This document shows positions 1 through 7,984 of a DNA stretch of 64,000 bases, piece by piece. The translations under genes were made by a program, and so were the position numbers. The number at the start of each line of letters is the position of its first letter. Position 1 is the first letter of the stretch. Under the pieces are notes generated by a model that ran no database searches, had not been told where the DNA came from, and saw only the letters and a list, made by a program, of their open reading frames with translations. The DNA is taken from positions 434,001 through 498,000 of the forward strand of contig NZ_BMMU01000001.1 of the NCBI RefSeq assembly GCF_014646095.1, given 5' to 3'. The stretch comes from Streptomyces lacrimifluminis. Its GTDB lineage: Bacteria; Actinomycetota; Actinomycetes; Streptomycetales; Streptomycetaceae.

Positions 1-493
1 TCCCCGGCCGGTCCGTGTTCTCCGCCCGCCTCAGTAACCGGCGCGCGTGATCCGCCGAGTTGTCGTCCGGAACGTACCTGTGCCGCGGCTGGACGACCGC
101 GGTGAGCTGCACCGTCACCGGCAGCTCGAAGTCCGGGGCGTCCGCCGGCAGCGGTAGCCGGGCCGTCGCGGCGCGCAGCTCCTCCTCGTCGACGTACACC
201 TCGGCCTGCGGACCCGCCCCGGGCGCCGTGTTGTGCACCAGCTCCCAGAGGGTGAGCGCCGAACCGTCGGCGAGCAGCCAGGTGTGGCGGTACGTCTCGC
301 GGTGCAGCCCCGCGCTGTGGTGCGCGGAGTGCAGCGAACTGTCGTGCGCCAGCGCGCAGTCGAGCCGACGTATCGCGTCGTCGGGCAGTTCGAAGGAGTT
401 CAGCGCACGACCCAGGAGTCGCTCGAGGTGCTCCTCCGGAGACTCGGGCGACTCGGGTTGTTCGTACGCTGCCGTCTCGTACGGAACGCTCAA
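1..493 (-). CDS. DUF6227 family protein, C-terminus cut by window edge
   Basis: Reading leftward from a TTG start, the protein opens MSVPYETAAYEQPE and continues with an acidic region (EEHLERLLGRAL), then LDCALAHDSS and TYRHTWLLADGS. I recognise this as the Streptomyces-specific DUF6227 family, whose function is unknown. About 164 codons are visible and the frame is still open at base 1. The TTG start is chosen because GGGAGAA lies just upstream and an in-frame TGA stops the frame eight codons earlier. There are no membrane segments or catalytic motifs. A small perfect inverted repeat lies about 60 bp upstream. Family assignment is fairly sure; function cannot be given. Confidence 0.8.
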   Translation of the reverse strand, partial: MSVPYETAAYEQPESPESPEEHLERLLGRALNSFELPDDAIRRLDCALAHDSSLHSAHHSAGLHRETYRHTWLLADGSALTLWELVHNTAPGAGPQAEVYVDEEELRAATARLPLPADAPDFELPVTVQLTAVVQPRHRYVPDDNSADHARRLLRRAENTDRPG

Positions 494-550
494 GGCTTCT
501 CCCGGCGTTGCTGCATGTCACCTTGTGGGTGCATACCGTAGCCCCTCGGT

Positions 551-565
551 CGGACATCATGTCCG
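551..565. promoter_or_regulatory. 15-bp inverted repeat upstream of the DUF6227 gene
   Basis: CGGACAT-C-ATGTCCG is a perfect 7-bp inverted repeat with a 1-nt spacer. It lies 58 nt upstream of the leftward TTG start at 493, where a -35 region or operator would be expected. It is too short for a terminator. An operator role is inference. Confidence 0.35.
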
Positions 566-673
566 CGAACCGAGAAAACGTATGCCAGGAAGACGCCAGG
601 GCCGCACGGAAAGTTCCCGCACGGCCCCGAAAACCGGCAATGATCCGTCAACACGCCCTGGTGGGACGGTACT

Positions 674-1915
674 TCAGGCGTCGCTCCCGGCCGTCCACTC
701 GCTCCACGGCAGGTTCCAGCCGTTGAGACCGTTGTCCGGCGCGACCTGCTTGTCGGCGGAGTTCTTGACGACGACGACGTCCCCGATCATCGAGTTGTCG
801 AAGAACCACCTGGCGGGTGTGTCCCCCTGTGCCCCCTGTACGTCCTGCAACCCCACACAGCCGTGACTGGTGCCCGCGCGCCCGAAGGGCGGATTGCCCT
901 TCTTGTACCAGTAGTTGCCGTGGATGAAGGTCCCCGAGGTGGTCAACCGCATCGCGTTCGGTACGTCCTTGATGTCGTACGCGTTGGCCAGATCGACCGT
1001 ACGGCTGTCCATCCGCGTCTCCCGCAGCTTCTCGGAGATCACCATCTGCCCGTTGTACGTGGTGAACTCCGGGCTGCCGGCCGAGATCGGGATGTTCTTG
1101 AGGGTCTGCCCGTCCCGTACGACCGTCATGGTCTGCGTGCCGGCGTCGACCGTGGACACCTGCGAGCGCCCGATCGTGAAGCTCACGGTCTTCTTCTGTA
1201 CCCCGACCGCGCCGTTGGCACCCTCGACCCCGTCCAGGTCGATCTTCATGGTGACCTTGGAGCCGGCCTTCCAGTACTCCTCGGGCCGGAAGTCGAGCCG
1301 CTGTGCCCCGAACCAGTGCCCCACCACCTGCTGCCCGCTGCTCGACGTGACCGTGATGTGCTTCCGCACGGCCGCCTGGTCGGTGATGGCCTTGTCGAAG
1401 GTGAACGAGACCGGCATCCCCACCCCGACCGTCGTCCCGTTGTCCGGCGTGTACGACCCGATGAAGCTGTTCGCCTTGGTGACCGTGGTGAAGGTCGAGT
1501 CGGCGGCCCCGGCCCGCCCATCGGCATCCTTCGCGGTCGCCGCTATTCGGTACCGCGTCCCACGCTCCAACTGCTGCCCCGGCCGCCAGCTCAGCCCGTC
1601 CGCGGATATCGCCCCCGCCACGGCCGCTCCCGTCCCGGCGACGGTCATCTTCACGTCGGTCAGCGTGCCGCCGCTCACCTTCACGCCCGTGGTGTTGATC
1701 GACGCGCCCGCCGACCCGTCCTTCGCGGAGATCGCGATCCGCACGGCCGACGTCGCGACGGAACCGCTGCCGCCCTTGCCGTTACCGCTCTTGCCCCCCT
1801 TGCCGTCGTCGCCTCCGCTGTTGTTGCCACCGCACGCGGTGAGGGACAGGGCGCCGACCATCAGGACGGCACATGCCCCCAGTGCGCGCCGAGCTGTTGT
1901 GTTCGGCGTTGTCAC
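674..1915 (-). CDS. L,D-transpeptidase lipoprotein with Ig-like domain
   Basis: A 413-aa exported lipoprotein. The signal peptide ends in lipobox LTAC (Cys28), followed by a Gly/Lys/Ser-rich linker. An Ig-like (Big) domain precedes a C-terminal YkuD catalytic domain with the HGNYW and SHGCVGL motifs; the cysteine (about residue 350) is the nucleophile that forms 3-3 crosslinks in peptidoglycan, outside the membrane. GTG at 1915 is chosen because GGAG lies 6 nt upstream and it gives a proper signal peptide; the frame stays open further upstream but that extension is antisense to the next gene. Size and layout match Streptomyces and mycobacterial Ldt proteins. Confidence 0.93.
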   Translation of the reverse strand: MTTPNTTARRALGACAVLMVGALSLTACGGNNSGGDDGKGGKSGNGKGGSGSVATSAVRIAISAKDGSAGASINTTGVKVSGGTLTDVKMTVAGTGAAVAGAISADGLSWRPGQQLERGTRYRIAATAKDADGRAGAADSTFTTVTKANSFIGSYTPDNGTTVGVGMPVSFTFDKAITDQAAVRKHITVTSSSGQQVVGHWFGAQRLDFRPEEYWKAGSKVTMKIDLDGVEGANGAVGVQKKTVSFTIGRSQVSTVDAGTQTMTVVRDGQTLKNIPISAGSPEFTTYNGQMVISEKLRETRMDSRTVDLANAYDIKDVPNAMRLTTSGTFIHGNYWYKKGNPPFGRAGTSHGCVGLQDVQGAQGDTPARWFFDNSMIGDVVVVKNSADKQVAPDNGLNGWNLPWSEWTAGSDA

Positions 1916-2070
1916 GGGCTGCTCCAGTTTTGTGTGATGTGGGTGATCCGCTCCACTGCGTGAGGAAAGAGGGGAACACCCCCGGCCCGGGTTCCCACCG
2001 ATCATGTTCACGCCCATCACGTGACAGAACCGCGACAATCGCACCTCAACCGAGAAGAAAACGCCCGGAG

Positions 2071-3114
2071 TTACCGTTCCCCGGGCCTTTCCCCGTACAA
2101 CTCCCCGTACGACGGCCATGCCCCGCCCGGCCCCGTCACCGGCTCCGCCGCCCGCACCGCCCGGACGATCGCCCGGGTCACCAGGTCCGCACCCGCCGCG
2201 AGGATCTCGTTCAGCGCGAGGGGGTTGTCCTCGGCCGGCGGACGCGCCCCTGTCGCCAACGTGAACACCGTGTCCCCGTCGGTGAGCAGATGCACCGGTC
2301 GTACGGCACGAGCGATGCCGTCGTGCGCCGTGCCGGCCACCTTCTGCGCCTGCGCCTTCGACAGCGCCGCGTCGGTCGCGACCACCGCGAGGGTGGTGTT
2401 CAGCGGCGGCAGGGGAGTCTGCGCGGCGACCTCGGCCAGCCGCTGCCGCGCCACCTCGTGCACACCGGCGGCCGGATACACGACCCGCCGACCCTCGAAC
2501 AACTCCCCGTAGAGCACCCCCGTTTCCGGATCCACCGGGAACCCCGCCGCGTTGGCCACCACCAGCGCCGCCACGGTGATCCCGGACGCGAGCACGGTGC
2601 TCGCGGTGCCGACCCCGCCCTTGAGATGCCCGACCACGGCCCCCGTACCGGCGCCTACGCACCCCTCCGGGACGGGCGCGCCGAGTTCACTCGCGGCGGC
2701 TGCCTCGACGGCCGCCCGGCCGGTGGCCGCGTCCGGCCGCGCCCGGAAGTCGCCACCCCGGCCCAGGTCGAAGACGCAGGCGGCGGGCACCACCGGCACG
2801 ACGTGCCCGGGACCGGGCCCGACCCGCACCCCGCGGCCCCGCTCCTCCAGCCAGGCCATCACCCCCGACGCCGAGTCCAGCCCGTACGCGCTGCCGCCCG
2901 TCAGCACCACCGCCTCGACGCTCCGCACCACGTTGCGCGGATCCAGTGCGTCGGTCTCCTTGGTGCCGGGCCCGCCGCCCCGCACGTCCACGGCCGCCAC
3001 GGCCCCGCCCTCCGGCGCGAGCACGACCGTCGTCCCGGTGAGCCACCCGCCGCCGATACGGGTCGCGTGTCCCACGCGCAGGCCGGCGACATCTGTCAGA
3101 GCGTCAACTGTCAT
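2071..3114 (-). CDS. P1 family peptidase (S58, DmpA-like)
   Basis: A 347-aa member of the S58/P1 family of self-processing N-terminal-nucleophile aminopeptidases. Visible family signatures are the N-terminal VAGLRVGHATR, the Gly-rich VLTGGSAYGLDSASGVM, and LNTTLAVVATDA near residues 237-248. The precursor is normally cleaved in front of the Thr/Ser in that last motif, making it the new N-terminal nucleophile. No signal peptide is seen, so it is cytoplasmic. ATG at 3114 has GGGGG close upstream. The substrate (D- or beta-aminopeptidase) cannot be told. It stands alone between the lipoprotein and a divergent small gene. Confidence 0.9.
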   Translation of the reverse strand: MTVDALTDVAGLRVGHATRIGGGWLTGTTVVLAPEGGAVAAVDVRGGGPGTKETDALDPRNVVRSVEAVVLTGGSAYGLDSASGVMAWLEERGRGVRVGPGPGHVVPVVPAACVFDLGRGGDFRARPDAATGRAAVEAAAASELGAPVPEGCVGAGTGAVVGHLKGGVGTASTVLASGITVAALVVANAAGFPVDPETGVLYGELFEGRRVVYPAAGVHEVARQRLAEVAAQTPLPPLNTTLAVVATDAALSKAQAQKVAGTAHDGIARAVRPVHLLTDGDTVFTLATGARPPAEDNPLALNEILAAGADLVTRAIVRAVRAAEPVTGPGGAWPSYGELYGERPGER

Positions 3115-3425
3115 GACCCCCAGTGTTGTCCAGGGCCCGCTGCCGTGCTTCTCCTGCCCGGCTCGCCGCTCCCGTGTCTTTTGCCCGGTGCTCCCCGGTC
3201 ACCGTCCGGGCGGTCGGTGTCACCCCTGCCGCCACCGCGAACGCCGACACGCGGCCCGCCGCGAGCACCGCCGGGTCGGCCCTCGTGCACAGCCCGAACC
3301 GCTCGGTGCCGGTAACCCCGAGGCCGGGCGCTCTCGGTGCAGAACTGCATCCTCGCCGGCCGGACCCCGCAGATCCCGCTGGACGACCAGGACGGCGGCC
3401 TCCCCGGGGCCGTACCCTGGACTTC

Positions 3426-3611
3426 ATGAGCAGCCCCGCCGCCCCCGAACCACGCGCCCCGAAGCCCGCGCTGATCTTCGACGACCCGCTGGACCAGCAG
3501 TCGTCGGACGACACGGACCGGGGGTGGGGCGAGCGCCCGGGCGAAGGCGGCGGCGACAGCGCGGCCGACCTGAAGCGCTTCCTCGACGAGAAGCCGCCCC
3601 ACCACCTCTGA
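3426..3611 (+). CDS. Small conserved hypothetical protein (61 aa)
   Basis: A 61-aa, Pro/Asp-rich hydrophilic protein starting MSSPAAPEPRAPKPAL and ending RFLDEKPPHHL. I recognise it as a short protein seen beside mscL in Streptomyces, with no known function. There are no membrane segments, cysteine pairs or signal peptide. The ATG lies in a GC-rich leader without a strong ribosome site. It converges on mscL. Confidence 0.6.
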   Translation: MSSPAAPEPRAPKPALIFDDPLDQQSSDDTDRGWGERPGEGGGDSAADLKRFLDEKPPHHL

Positions 3612-3680
3612 CACCTCCGGACCAGACCGAACGGCCTCTGAACCGGGCCGAACGGTCTCCGCACGAGGCCGAACGCGCGC

Positions 3681-4223
3681 CTACCGCTCCTTGTGCTCGG
3701 AGTCCCGCTGGGCCACCAGGGCCTCGCTGTGCCCGGCGCCCCGCTGGGACACCAGGGCCTCGCTGTGCCCGGCGCCCCGCTGGGACACCAGGGCGTCGCG
3801 GATCTCCTTGAGCACCTCCAGCTCGCTCAGCTCGACGACCTCCTGCGCGCCCTCCTTCGCCTTCTGCCGTGCGGCCACCCGGGCCAGGTACTTCGACATG
3901 GGCAGGACCATCAGGAAGTAGACGACGGCCGCGGTGATCAGGAAGGTGAGCGTCGAGCCCAGGACCGAACCCCACATGATCCGGACGCCGGTCGCGGTGT
4001 CGCCGGTGCCGGTGCAGGGTCCCTTGAGACAGGAGCTGTAGTTGTCCAGGTTCTTGGTCCCGAACGCCCCCACCATGGGGTTGATGATGCCCTTCACCAC
4101 CGAGTTGACGACGTTGGTGAAAGCGGTACCGATGACTACCGCGACCGCCAGATCGACGACGTTTCCGCGCGTCAGGAAGGCCTTGAAGCCCTCCAGGACG
4201 CTCGGTTGCTTCTTCTCGCTCAC
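3681..4223 (-). CDS. mscL: Large-conductance mechanosensitive channel MscL
   Basis: A 180-aa membrane protein that opens under membrane tension to release solutes on hypo-osmotic shock. The core matches MscL: FKAFLTRGNVVDLAVAVVIG (TM1 with the gate), GIINPMVGAFG, a short periplasmic loop with two cysteines, then TM2 (TFLITAAVVYFLMVLP). The usual family length is about 130-160 aa; here the cytoplasmic C-terminus is lengthened by a 12-residue repeat (ALVSQRGAGHSE, two copies plus a diverged third). GTG at 4223 is preferred to ATG at 4241 because GAGGAGAG lies about 8 nt upstream of the GTG. Confidence 0.93.
   Translation of the reverse strand: MSEKKQPSVLEGFKAFLTRGNVVDLAVAVVIGTAFTNVVNSVVKGIINPMVGAFGTKNLDNYSSCLKGPCTGTGDTATGVRIMWGSVLGSTLTFLITAAVVYFLMVLPMSKYLARVAARQKAKEGAQEVVELSELEVLKEIRDALVSQRGAGHSEALVSQRGAGHSEALVAQRDSEHKER
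3706..3795. repeat. 36-bp in-frame tandem repeat in the 3' end of mscL
   Basis: Copies begin at 3706, 3742 and 3778 (third partial) with a period of exactly 36 bp and only one or two mismatches. Each unit adds 12 residues to the MscL cytoplasmic tail. The near identity points to recent slippage or duplication. Confidence 0.9.
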
Positions 4224-4361
4224 CGCGGGGCCTCTCCTCATGCACGCAGATGGTGGAACAAACCGTTCCGCAACCTACGTCAACGCCCGGCAGGCATGTC
4301 CAATCGGACAACTCCAACGAGGGACTTGACGCCTGCCGGTTCGAGGCGACCACGCTACGGC

Positions 4362-4985
4362 TCACCACAGGGTCACCGCCAGCCTCGCCGTCGCACCCGC
4401 GCCGGCCAGCCGGGACGCCGTGGCGTGCGGCACCGAGAGCACGACCAGGGCCCCGCCCTCGGCCATGCCGTCCTGGGACGTCGGGACCCGCGGCACCTGC
4501 GTCACCCGTGCCCGGCTCGCGACCACCCGGGCGTCGGTGCCCGTCGGAGACTCCTCGGCCGCGATGACGTCGACCCGGTCACCGGCCCGCAGCAGCCGGA
4601 CCGTGTCCGCGTCCGCGATCCGTACCGGCGCCGTCACCATCTCCACCGCCGGCCGCTCCCGGACGGGATCCGCCACGGGGTGACCCCGCACCCGTCCGAC
4701 ATCGGGCGGTGGCCCCGCCGCGACGATCGCCGCCGCCGTGACGGCGAGGCCGACGGCCAGCGCCCGCCTCCGGTGCCGTACCAGGCGCCGCAGCTGGTAC
4801 CGCCCGCCGCGCACCCGCACGGGGGCGAAGTGCGGCACCTCGCAGGGCGCGGGCACGAGAGGGACGGAACGCACGGAACGTACGGGATGTGCGGAGGACA
4901 CGGGACGTTCGGGGGAAACGGGACGTACGGAGGACACGGACACGGAGGCCACCACCTGTGACGAGGGAGCTGCTTGCGCTCTCAC
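4362..4985 (-). CDS. SAF-domain protein, CpaB/RcpC-like
   Basis: About 207 aa with one N-terminal membrane segment (ALAVGLAVTAAAIVAAG) followed by a SAF-like beta-clip region (RPAVEMVTAPVRIADADT, LLRAGDRVDVIAAE) and a C-terminal strand region, ALVVLSVPHATASRLAGA. This arrangement resembles CpaB/RcpC proteins of Flp/Tad pili and flagellar basal-body chaperones, but no other pilus gene is nearby. GTG at 4985 is inferred from an AGAAG-like site and because the open frame upstream is antisense to the phosphorylase gene. A low-complexity Val/Ser/Arg stretch follows the start. Function is family-level only. Confidence 0.65.
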   Translation of the reverse strand: MRAQAAPSSQVVASVSVSSVRPVSPERPVSSAHPVRSVRSVPLVPAPCEVPHFAPVRVRGGRYQLRRLVRHRRRALAVGLAVTAAAIVAAGPPPDVGRVRGHPVADPVRERPAVEMVTAPVRIADADTVRLLRAGDRVDVIAAEESPTGTDARVVASRARVTQVPRVPTSQDGMAEGGALVVLSVPHATASRLAGAGATARLAVTLW

Positions 4986-5016
4986 GATGAGGCTTCTCGG
5001 CGAGCCGTGCCGAGAC

Positions 5017-5044
5017 CTGTGGACTACTCGCCGGTTGTGGACAA
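5017..5044. promoter_or_regulatory. Two DnaA-box-like sequences
   Basis: CTGTGGAC at 5017 and TTGTGGACAA at 5035-5044 lie in the same orientation in the non-coding gap between the SAF gene and the phosphorylase gene. The second is the reverse complement of TTGTCCACAA, the Streptomyces DnaA-box consensus. A titration or regulatory role is speculative. Confidence 0.3.
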
Positions 5045-5121
5045 CTCGCTCACCCGAACGGGAAGTTCCGCCCCGCCGACCCCGTACCTCGCGCGCGCCG
5101 ACCCCGTACCCCCGACCCCCG

Positions 5122-5973
5122 TCAGGGCAGCTCGAACCCCGGATCCATCCCGCCCAGCGCCTTCGTGCACAGGCAGTCCCGTGTCCCGCCCGGCGGCAGC
5201 GCGGCCACCGCGTCGAACAGGACGCCCCGCATCCGGTCCACGTTCGCCGCGAACACCTGGAGCACCTCCTCGTGCGAGACGCCCTCGCCGGTCTCCGCGC
5301 CCGCGTCGAGGTCGGTGACGAGGGCCAGCGACGTGTAGCAGAGCTCCAGTTCACGGGCGAGTGCCGCCTCGGGATGGCCCGTCATGCCCACCACCGACCA
5401 GCCCTGCGCCCGGTACCAGAGGGATTCGGCGCGGGTGGAGAACCGCGGCCCCTCGATCACGGTCAGCGTGCCGCCGTCCACCGGCTCCCAGTCGCGCCCG
5501 CGAGCCGCCGCCAGGGCGACCTCGCGGCCGACCGGGCAGTAGGGATCGGCGAGGGACACGTGCACCACGTTGGGGACCGCGCCGTCGGGCAGCGGCAGGC
5601 CGTCGAAGAACGTCCCCACCCGGGACTTCGTACGGTCGACCAGCTGGTCCGGCACCAGCAGTGTGCCCGGGCCGTACTCCGGCCGCAGCCCGCCCACCGC
5701 GCACGGGGCCAGTACCTGGCGCACGCCGACCGAGCGCAACGCCCACAGGTTGGCGCGGTAGTTGATGCGGTGCGGCGGAAGATGGTGGCCGCGTCCGTGC
5801 CGGGGCAGGAAGGCGACCCGACGGCCGGCGACCTCCCCGAGGAACAGGGAGTCACTGGGAGATCCGTACGGCGTGTCGACCTGGACCTCGGTCACGTCGT
5901 CGAGGAAGGAGTAGAAGCCGGAGCCACCGATCACGCCGATCTCGGCACCCGCGGGATTCACCTGGTTCACCAT
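5122..5973 (-). CDS. mtnP: S-methyl-5'-thioadenosine phosphorylase family protein
   Basis: A 283-aa purine nucleoside phosphorylase of the MTAP branch, which splits methylthioadenosine with phosphate to adenine and methylthioribose-1-phosphate in methionine salvage. Family motifs are GVIGGSGFY (residues 13-21), AFLPRHGRGH, PHRINYRANLWAL, APCAVGGL, GPRFSTRAES and GMTGHPEAALARELELCYTSLALVTDLDAG. It could instead be a methylthioinosine or 6-oxopurine phosphorylase, since only a few residues separate these. ATG at 5973 gives a normal N-terminus. It is a single gene, cytoplasmic. Confidence 0.9.
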   Translation of the reverse strand: MVNQVNPAGAEIGVIGGSGFYSFLDDVTEVQVDTPYGSPSDSLFLGEVAGRRVAFLPRHGRGHHLPPHRINYRANLWALRSVGVRQVLAPCAVGGLRPEYGPGTLLVPDQLVDRTKSRVGTFFDGLPLPDGAVPNVVHVSLADPYCPVGREVALAAARGRDWEPVDGGTLTVIEGPRFSTRAESLWYRAQGWSVVGMTGHPEAALARELELCYTSLALVTDLDAGAETGEGVSHEEVLQVFAANVDRMRGVLFDAVAALPPGGTRDCLCTKALGGMDPGFELP

Positions 5974-6076
5974 GCACGCACACTAGCCGGGCGCGGAAAG
6001 CCCTTGTGCGCGAGCGAGAACACCGAAGACCCCGTCGCCGTACGACGACAGGGTCCCGTGGGCCAAGAGGTGGTGT

Positions 6077-6412
6077 CTACGCGGCCGAGCTGGTGCTCGA
6101 CGAGCTGCTGGAGCCCGACGAGGTGCTGGACGACGAGGACGAGCCGGACGACGAGGAGCTCGACGACGAGTCCGAGGAGGACGACGTCGAAGACGTGGAC
6201 GGCTTCGACGCGGCGGGCGCGCTGCTCGACGAGGAGCCGCGGCTGTCGTTGCGGTAGAAGCCGGAGCCCTTGAAGACGATGCCGACGGCGGAGAACACCT
6301 TCTTCAGGCGGCCACCGCAGCTGGGGCACTCGGTCAGGGCGTCATCGGTGAACTTCTGCACCGCTTCGAGGCCCTCAGCGCACTCGGTGCACTGGTACTG
6401 GTAGGTCGGCAC
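6077..6412 (-). CDS. FmdB-type zinc ribbon protein with poly-Ser tail
   Basis: A 111-aa protein beginning VPTYQYQC. A zinc ribbon is formed by CTEC (Cys8, Cys11) and CPSC (Cys29, Cys32), followed by VFSAVGIVFKGSGFY, the FmdB/CxxC_CXXC_SSSS signature. The last ~50 residues are almost only Ser, with Gly, Thr and Ala, probably disordered. The name comes from a formamidase-operon regulator in another genus; real function is unknown. GTG at 6412 is fixed by GGAGGAAG just upstream. The CIRCE-like operator overlapping its leader suggests heat-shock control by HrcA. Confidence 0.9.
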   Translation of the reverse strand: MPTYQYQCTECAEGLEAVQKFTDDALTECPSCGGRLKKVFSAVGIVFKGSGFYRNDSRGSSSSSAPAASKPSTSSTSSSSDSSSSSSSSGSSSSSSTSSGSSSSSSTSSAA

Positions 6413-6423
6413 TTGTCTTCCTC

Positions 6424-6450
6424 CTGGCACTCTCACTCGATGAGTGCTAA
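6424..6450 (-). promoter_or_regulatory. CIRCE-like HrcA operator upstream of the FmdB gene
   Basis: Read on the coding strand, TTAGCACTC - 9 nt - GAGTGCCAG. The first arm is identical to the CIRCE consensus TTAGCACTC, the spacer is exactly 9 nt, and the second arm differs from GAGTGCTAA at two positions. It ends about 12 nt before the GTG start at 6412, a usual CIRCE position. HrcA binding is inferred. Confidence 0.75.
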
Positions 6451-6480
6451 CGACGGTCCAGTGTGACGTATTCCCGAGGA

Positions 6481-7758
6481 TCAGTCCACTGTCACCGGCA
6501 CGCGGTGACCGACGCCACGTGCGAGAGTCCGGCCCGCCGGGTGGATCTTCGCCTCCGGGGCCAGCCGTGAACGCAGGGTCACGAGGGTCACGAGGGCCAG
6601 CAGCGTGCCGCCCAGGGGGACCAGGAATCCGGCGCCGTCCCAGAGCCGGTCCTCCAGCTGGCCGGCGACGGTGACGGCCGCCGCCTGGCCGAGGGCGACC
6701 GCGCCGCTCAGCCAGGTGAACGCCTCGGTGCGGGCGCCGGCCGGGACCAGACCGTCGACCAGGGTGTAGCCGGTGATCAGCGCGGGCGCGATGCACATGC
6801 CGACCAGGAGGCCGAGCCCGGCCAGCGTCAGCACGGACTCCGCCGCCCACAGACCGGAGGCGGTGACCGCGAGGGCCGCGTATCCGGCGAGCAGGCGCCG
6901 TCGCGGGGCCATGCGCCAGGCGACGGCTCCGCAGACCAGGCCGGAGAGCATGTTGCCGGCGGCGAAGACCCCGTACAGGACGCCGTTCAGGCCGGGGTTG
7001 CCGATGGACTCGCTGAACGCGGCGAGCGAGACCTGCATACCGCCGAAGACGGCCCCGATGCCCAGGAAGGCGACGATCAGGACGCGTACCCCGGGGACAC
7101 CCAGTGCCGAAACGCGCTCCACGCGCGCGTGCGGCCCGCCGAGCGGGCTGTCGGTGAGGGCGCGCGGCTGGGTGCTCTTCTGCGCGGCGAACAGCAGGCC
7201 CCCGATGAGGGTCAGTGCGGCCTCGGTGACCAGGCCGGCCGCCGGATCGACGGCCGTGCACAGGGCGGTGGCGAGCAGCGGGCCGAAGACGAAGGTCAGC
7301 TCGTCGGTGACGGACTCGAAGGCCGCCGCCGTCGGCGTCAGGGGCGAGTCCTGGAGCTTCGCCGCCCAGCGGGCGCGCACCATGGGACCGACCTGGGGCG
7401 TGGAGGCACCGGTCAGGACGGCGGCGACGAACAGCGTCCACAGGGGGGCGCCGGTCAGCGCCAGTGCCGTCAGGGTGAGGCCGGACAGGGCGTGCAGGAC
7501 GACACCGGGGACGAGGACCGCGCGCTGCCCGTGGCGGTCGGCGAGGCGGCCCCCGTAGGGCGCGCACAGGGCCATGGAGACACCGGTGACGGCGGCCACG
7601 GCGCCGGCGGTCCCGTACGAGCCGCTGGTGTGCTGGACGAGCAGCACGATGGAGATGGTGAGCATCGCGAACGGCTGTCGCGCGGCGAAACCGGGGAGCA
7701 GGAACGTCCAGGCGCCGGGGGTGCGCAGGAGCTGTCCGTAGGTGACCGTGGATGCCAC
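6481..7758 (-). CDS. MFS transporter (12 TM)
   Basis: About 425 aa, a major facilitator superfamily permease. It begins with a short cytoplasmic end (TYGQLLRTPGAWTFLLPGF). Repeated hydrophobic helices follow, with the conserved loop 2-3 motif (GGRLADRHGQR) and the mirrored second half (GVLYGVFAAGNMLSGLVCG). The family exports drugs or small metabolites; substrate unknown. The frame is open to 7878, but GTG at 7758 has AAAGG 7 nt upstream and gives the usual MFS length, while the extra 40 residues are Ala/Ser/Thr-rich and atypical. Confidence 0.88.
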   Translation of the reverse strand: MASTVTYGQLLRTPGAWTFLLPGFAARQPFAMLTISIVLLVQHTSGSYGTAGAVAAVTGVSMALCAPYGGRLADRHGQRAVLVPGVVLHALSGLTLTALALTGAPLWTLFVAAVLTGASTPQVGPMVRARWAAKLQDSPLTPTAAAFESVTDELTFVFGPLLATALCTAVDPAAGLVTEAALTLIGGLLFAAQKSTQPRALTDSPLGGPHARVERVSALGVPGVRVLIVAFLGIGAVFGGMQVSLAAFSESIGNPGLNGVLYGVFAAGNMLSGLVCGAVAWRMAPRRRLLAGYAALAVTASGLWAAESVLTLAGLGLLVGMCIAPALITGYTLVDGLVPAGARTEAFTWLSGAVALGQAAAVTVAGQLEDRLWDGAGFLVPLGGTLLALVTLVTLRSRLAPEAKIHPAGRTLARGVGHRVPVTVD

Positions 7759-7984
7759 GGCCGTGCCTTTCTGCCGCCTGGTAGCGCGGCCCCCTTGCGT
7801 GGGCGGCGCCGAGAGCTGTCCTCTTGCGCGGACTGCGGTAGATGCCGACGCCCCCGCAGAGGATGTCCCGGCCGCCATACGGTCGCGCCAGCTCTGCTTC
7901 AGACAGAGTTGGTTCGATCAGGGTGCGCCTTCACTGTACAGGGAAGTGGGCCCGTAGGCCTGTGAAAGGAAGAAGCGAGGTGCG

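Noticed and set aside
1916..2662. N-terminal extension of the L,D-transpeptidase frame up to 2662
   Set aside because: Arg/Gly-rich, antisense to the P1 peptidase gene, and it would destroy the lipoprotein signal; GTG at 1915 has a good ribosome site.
3706..3795. Tandem repeats as a CRISPR array
   Set aside because: Units are contiguous without spacers and lie in frame within mscL.
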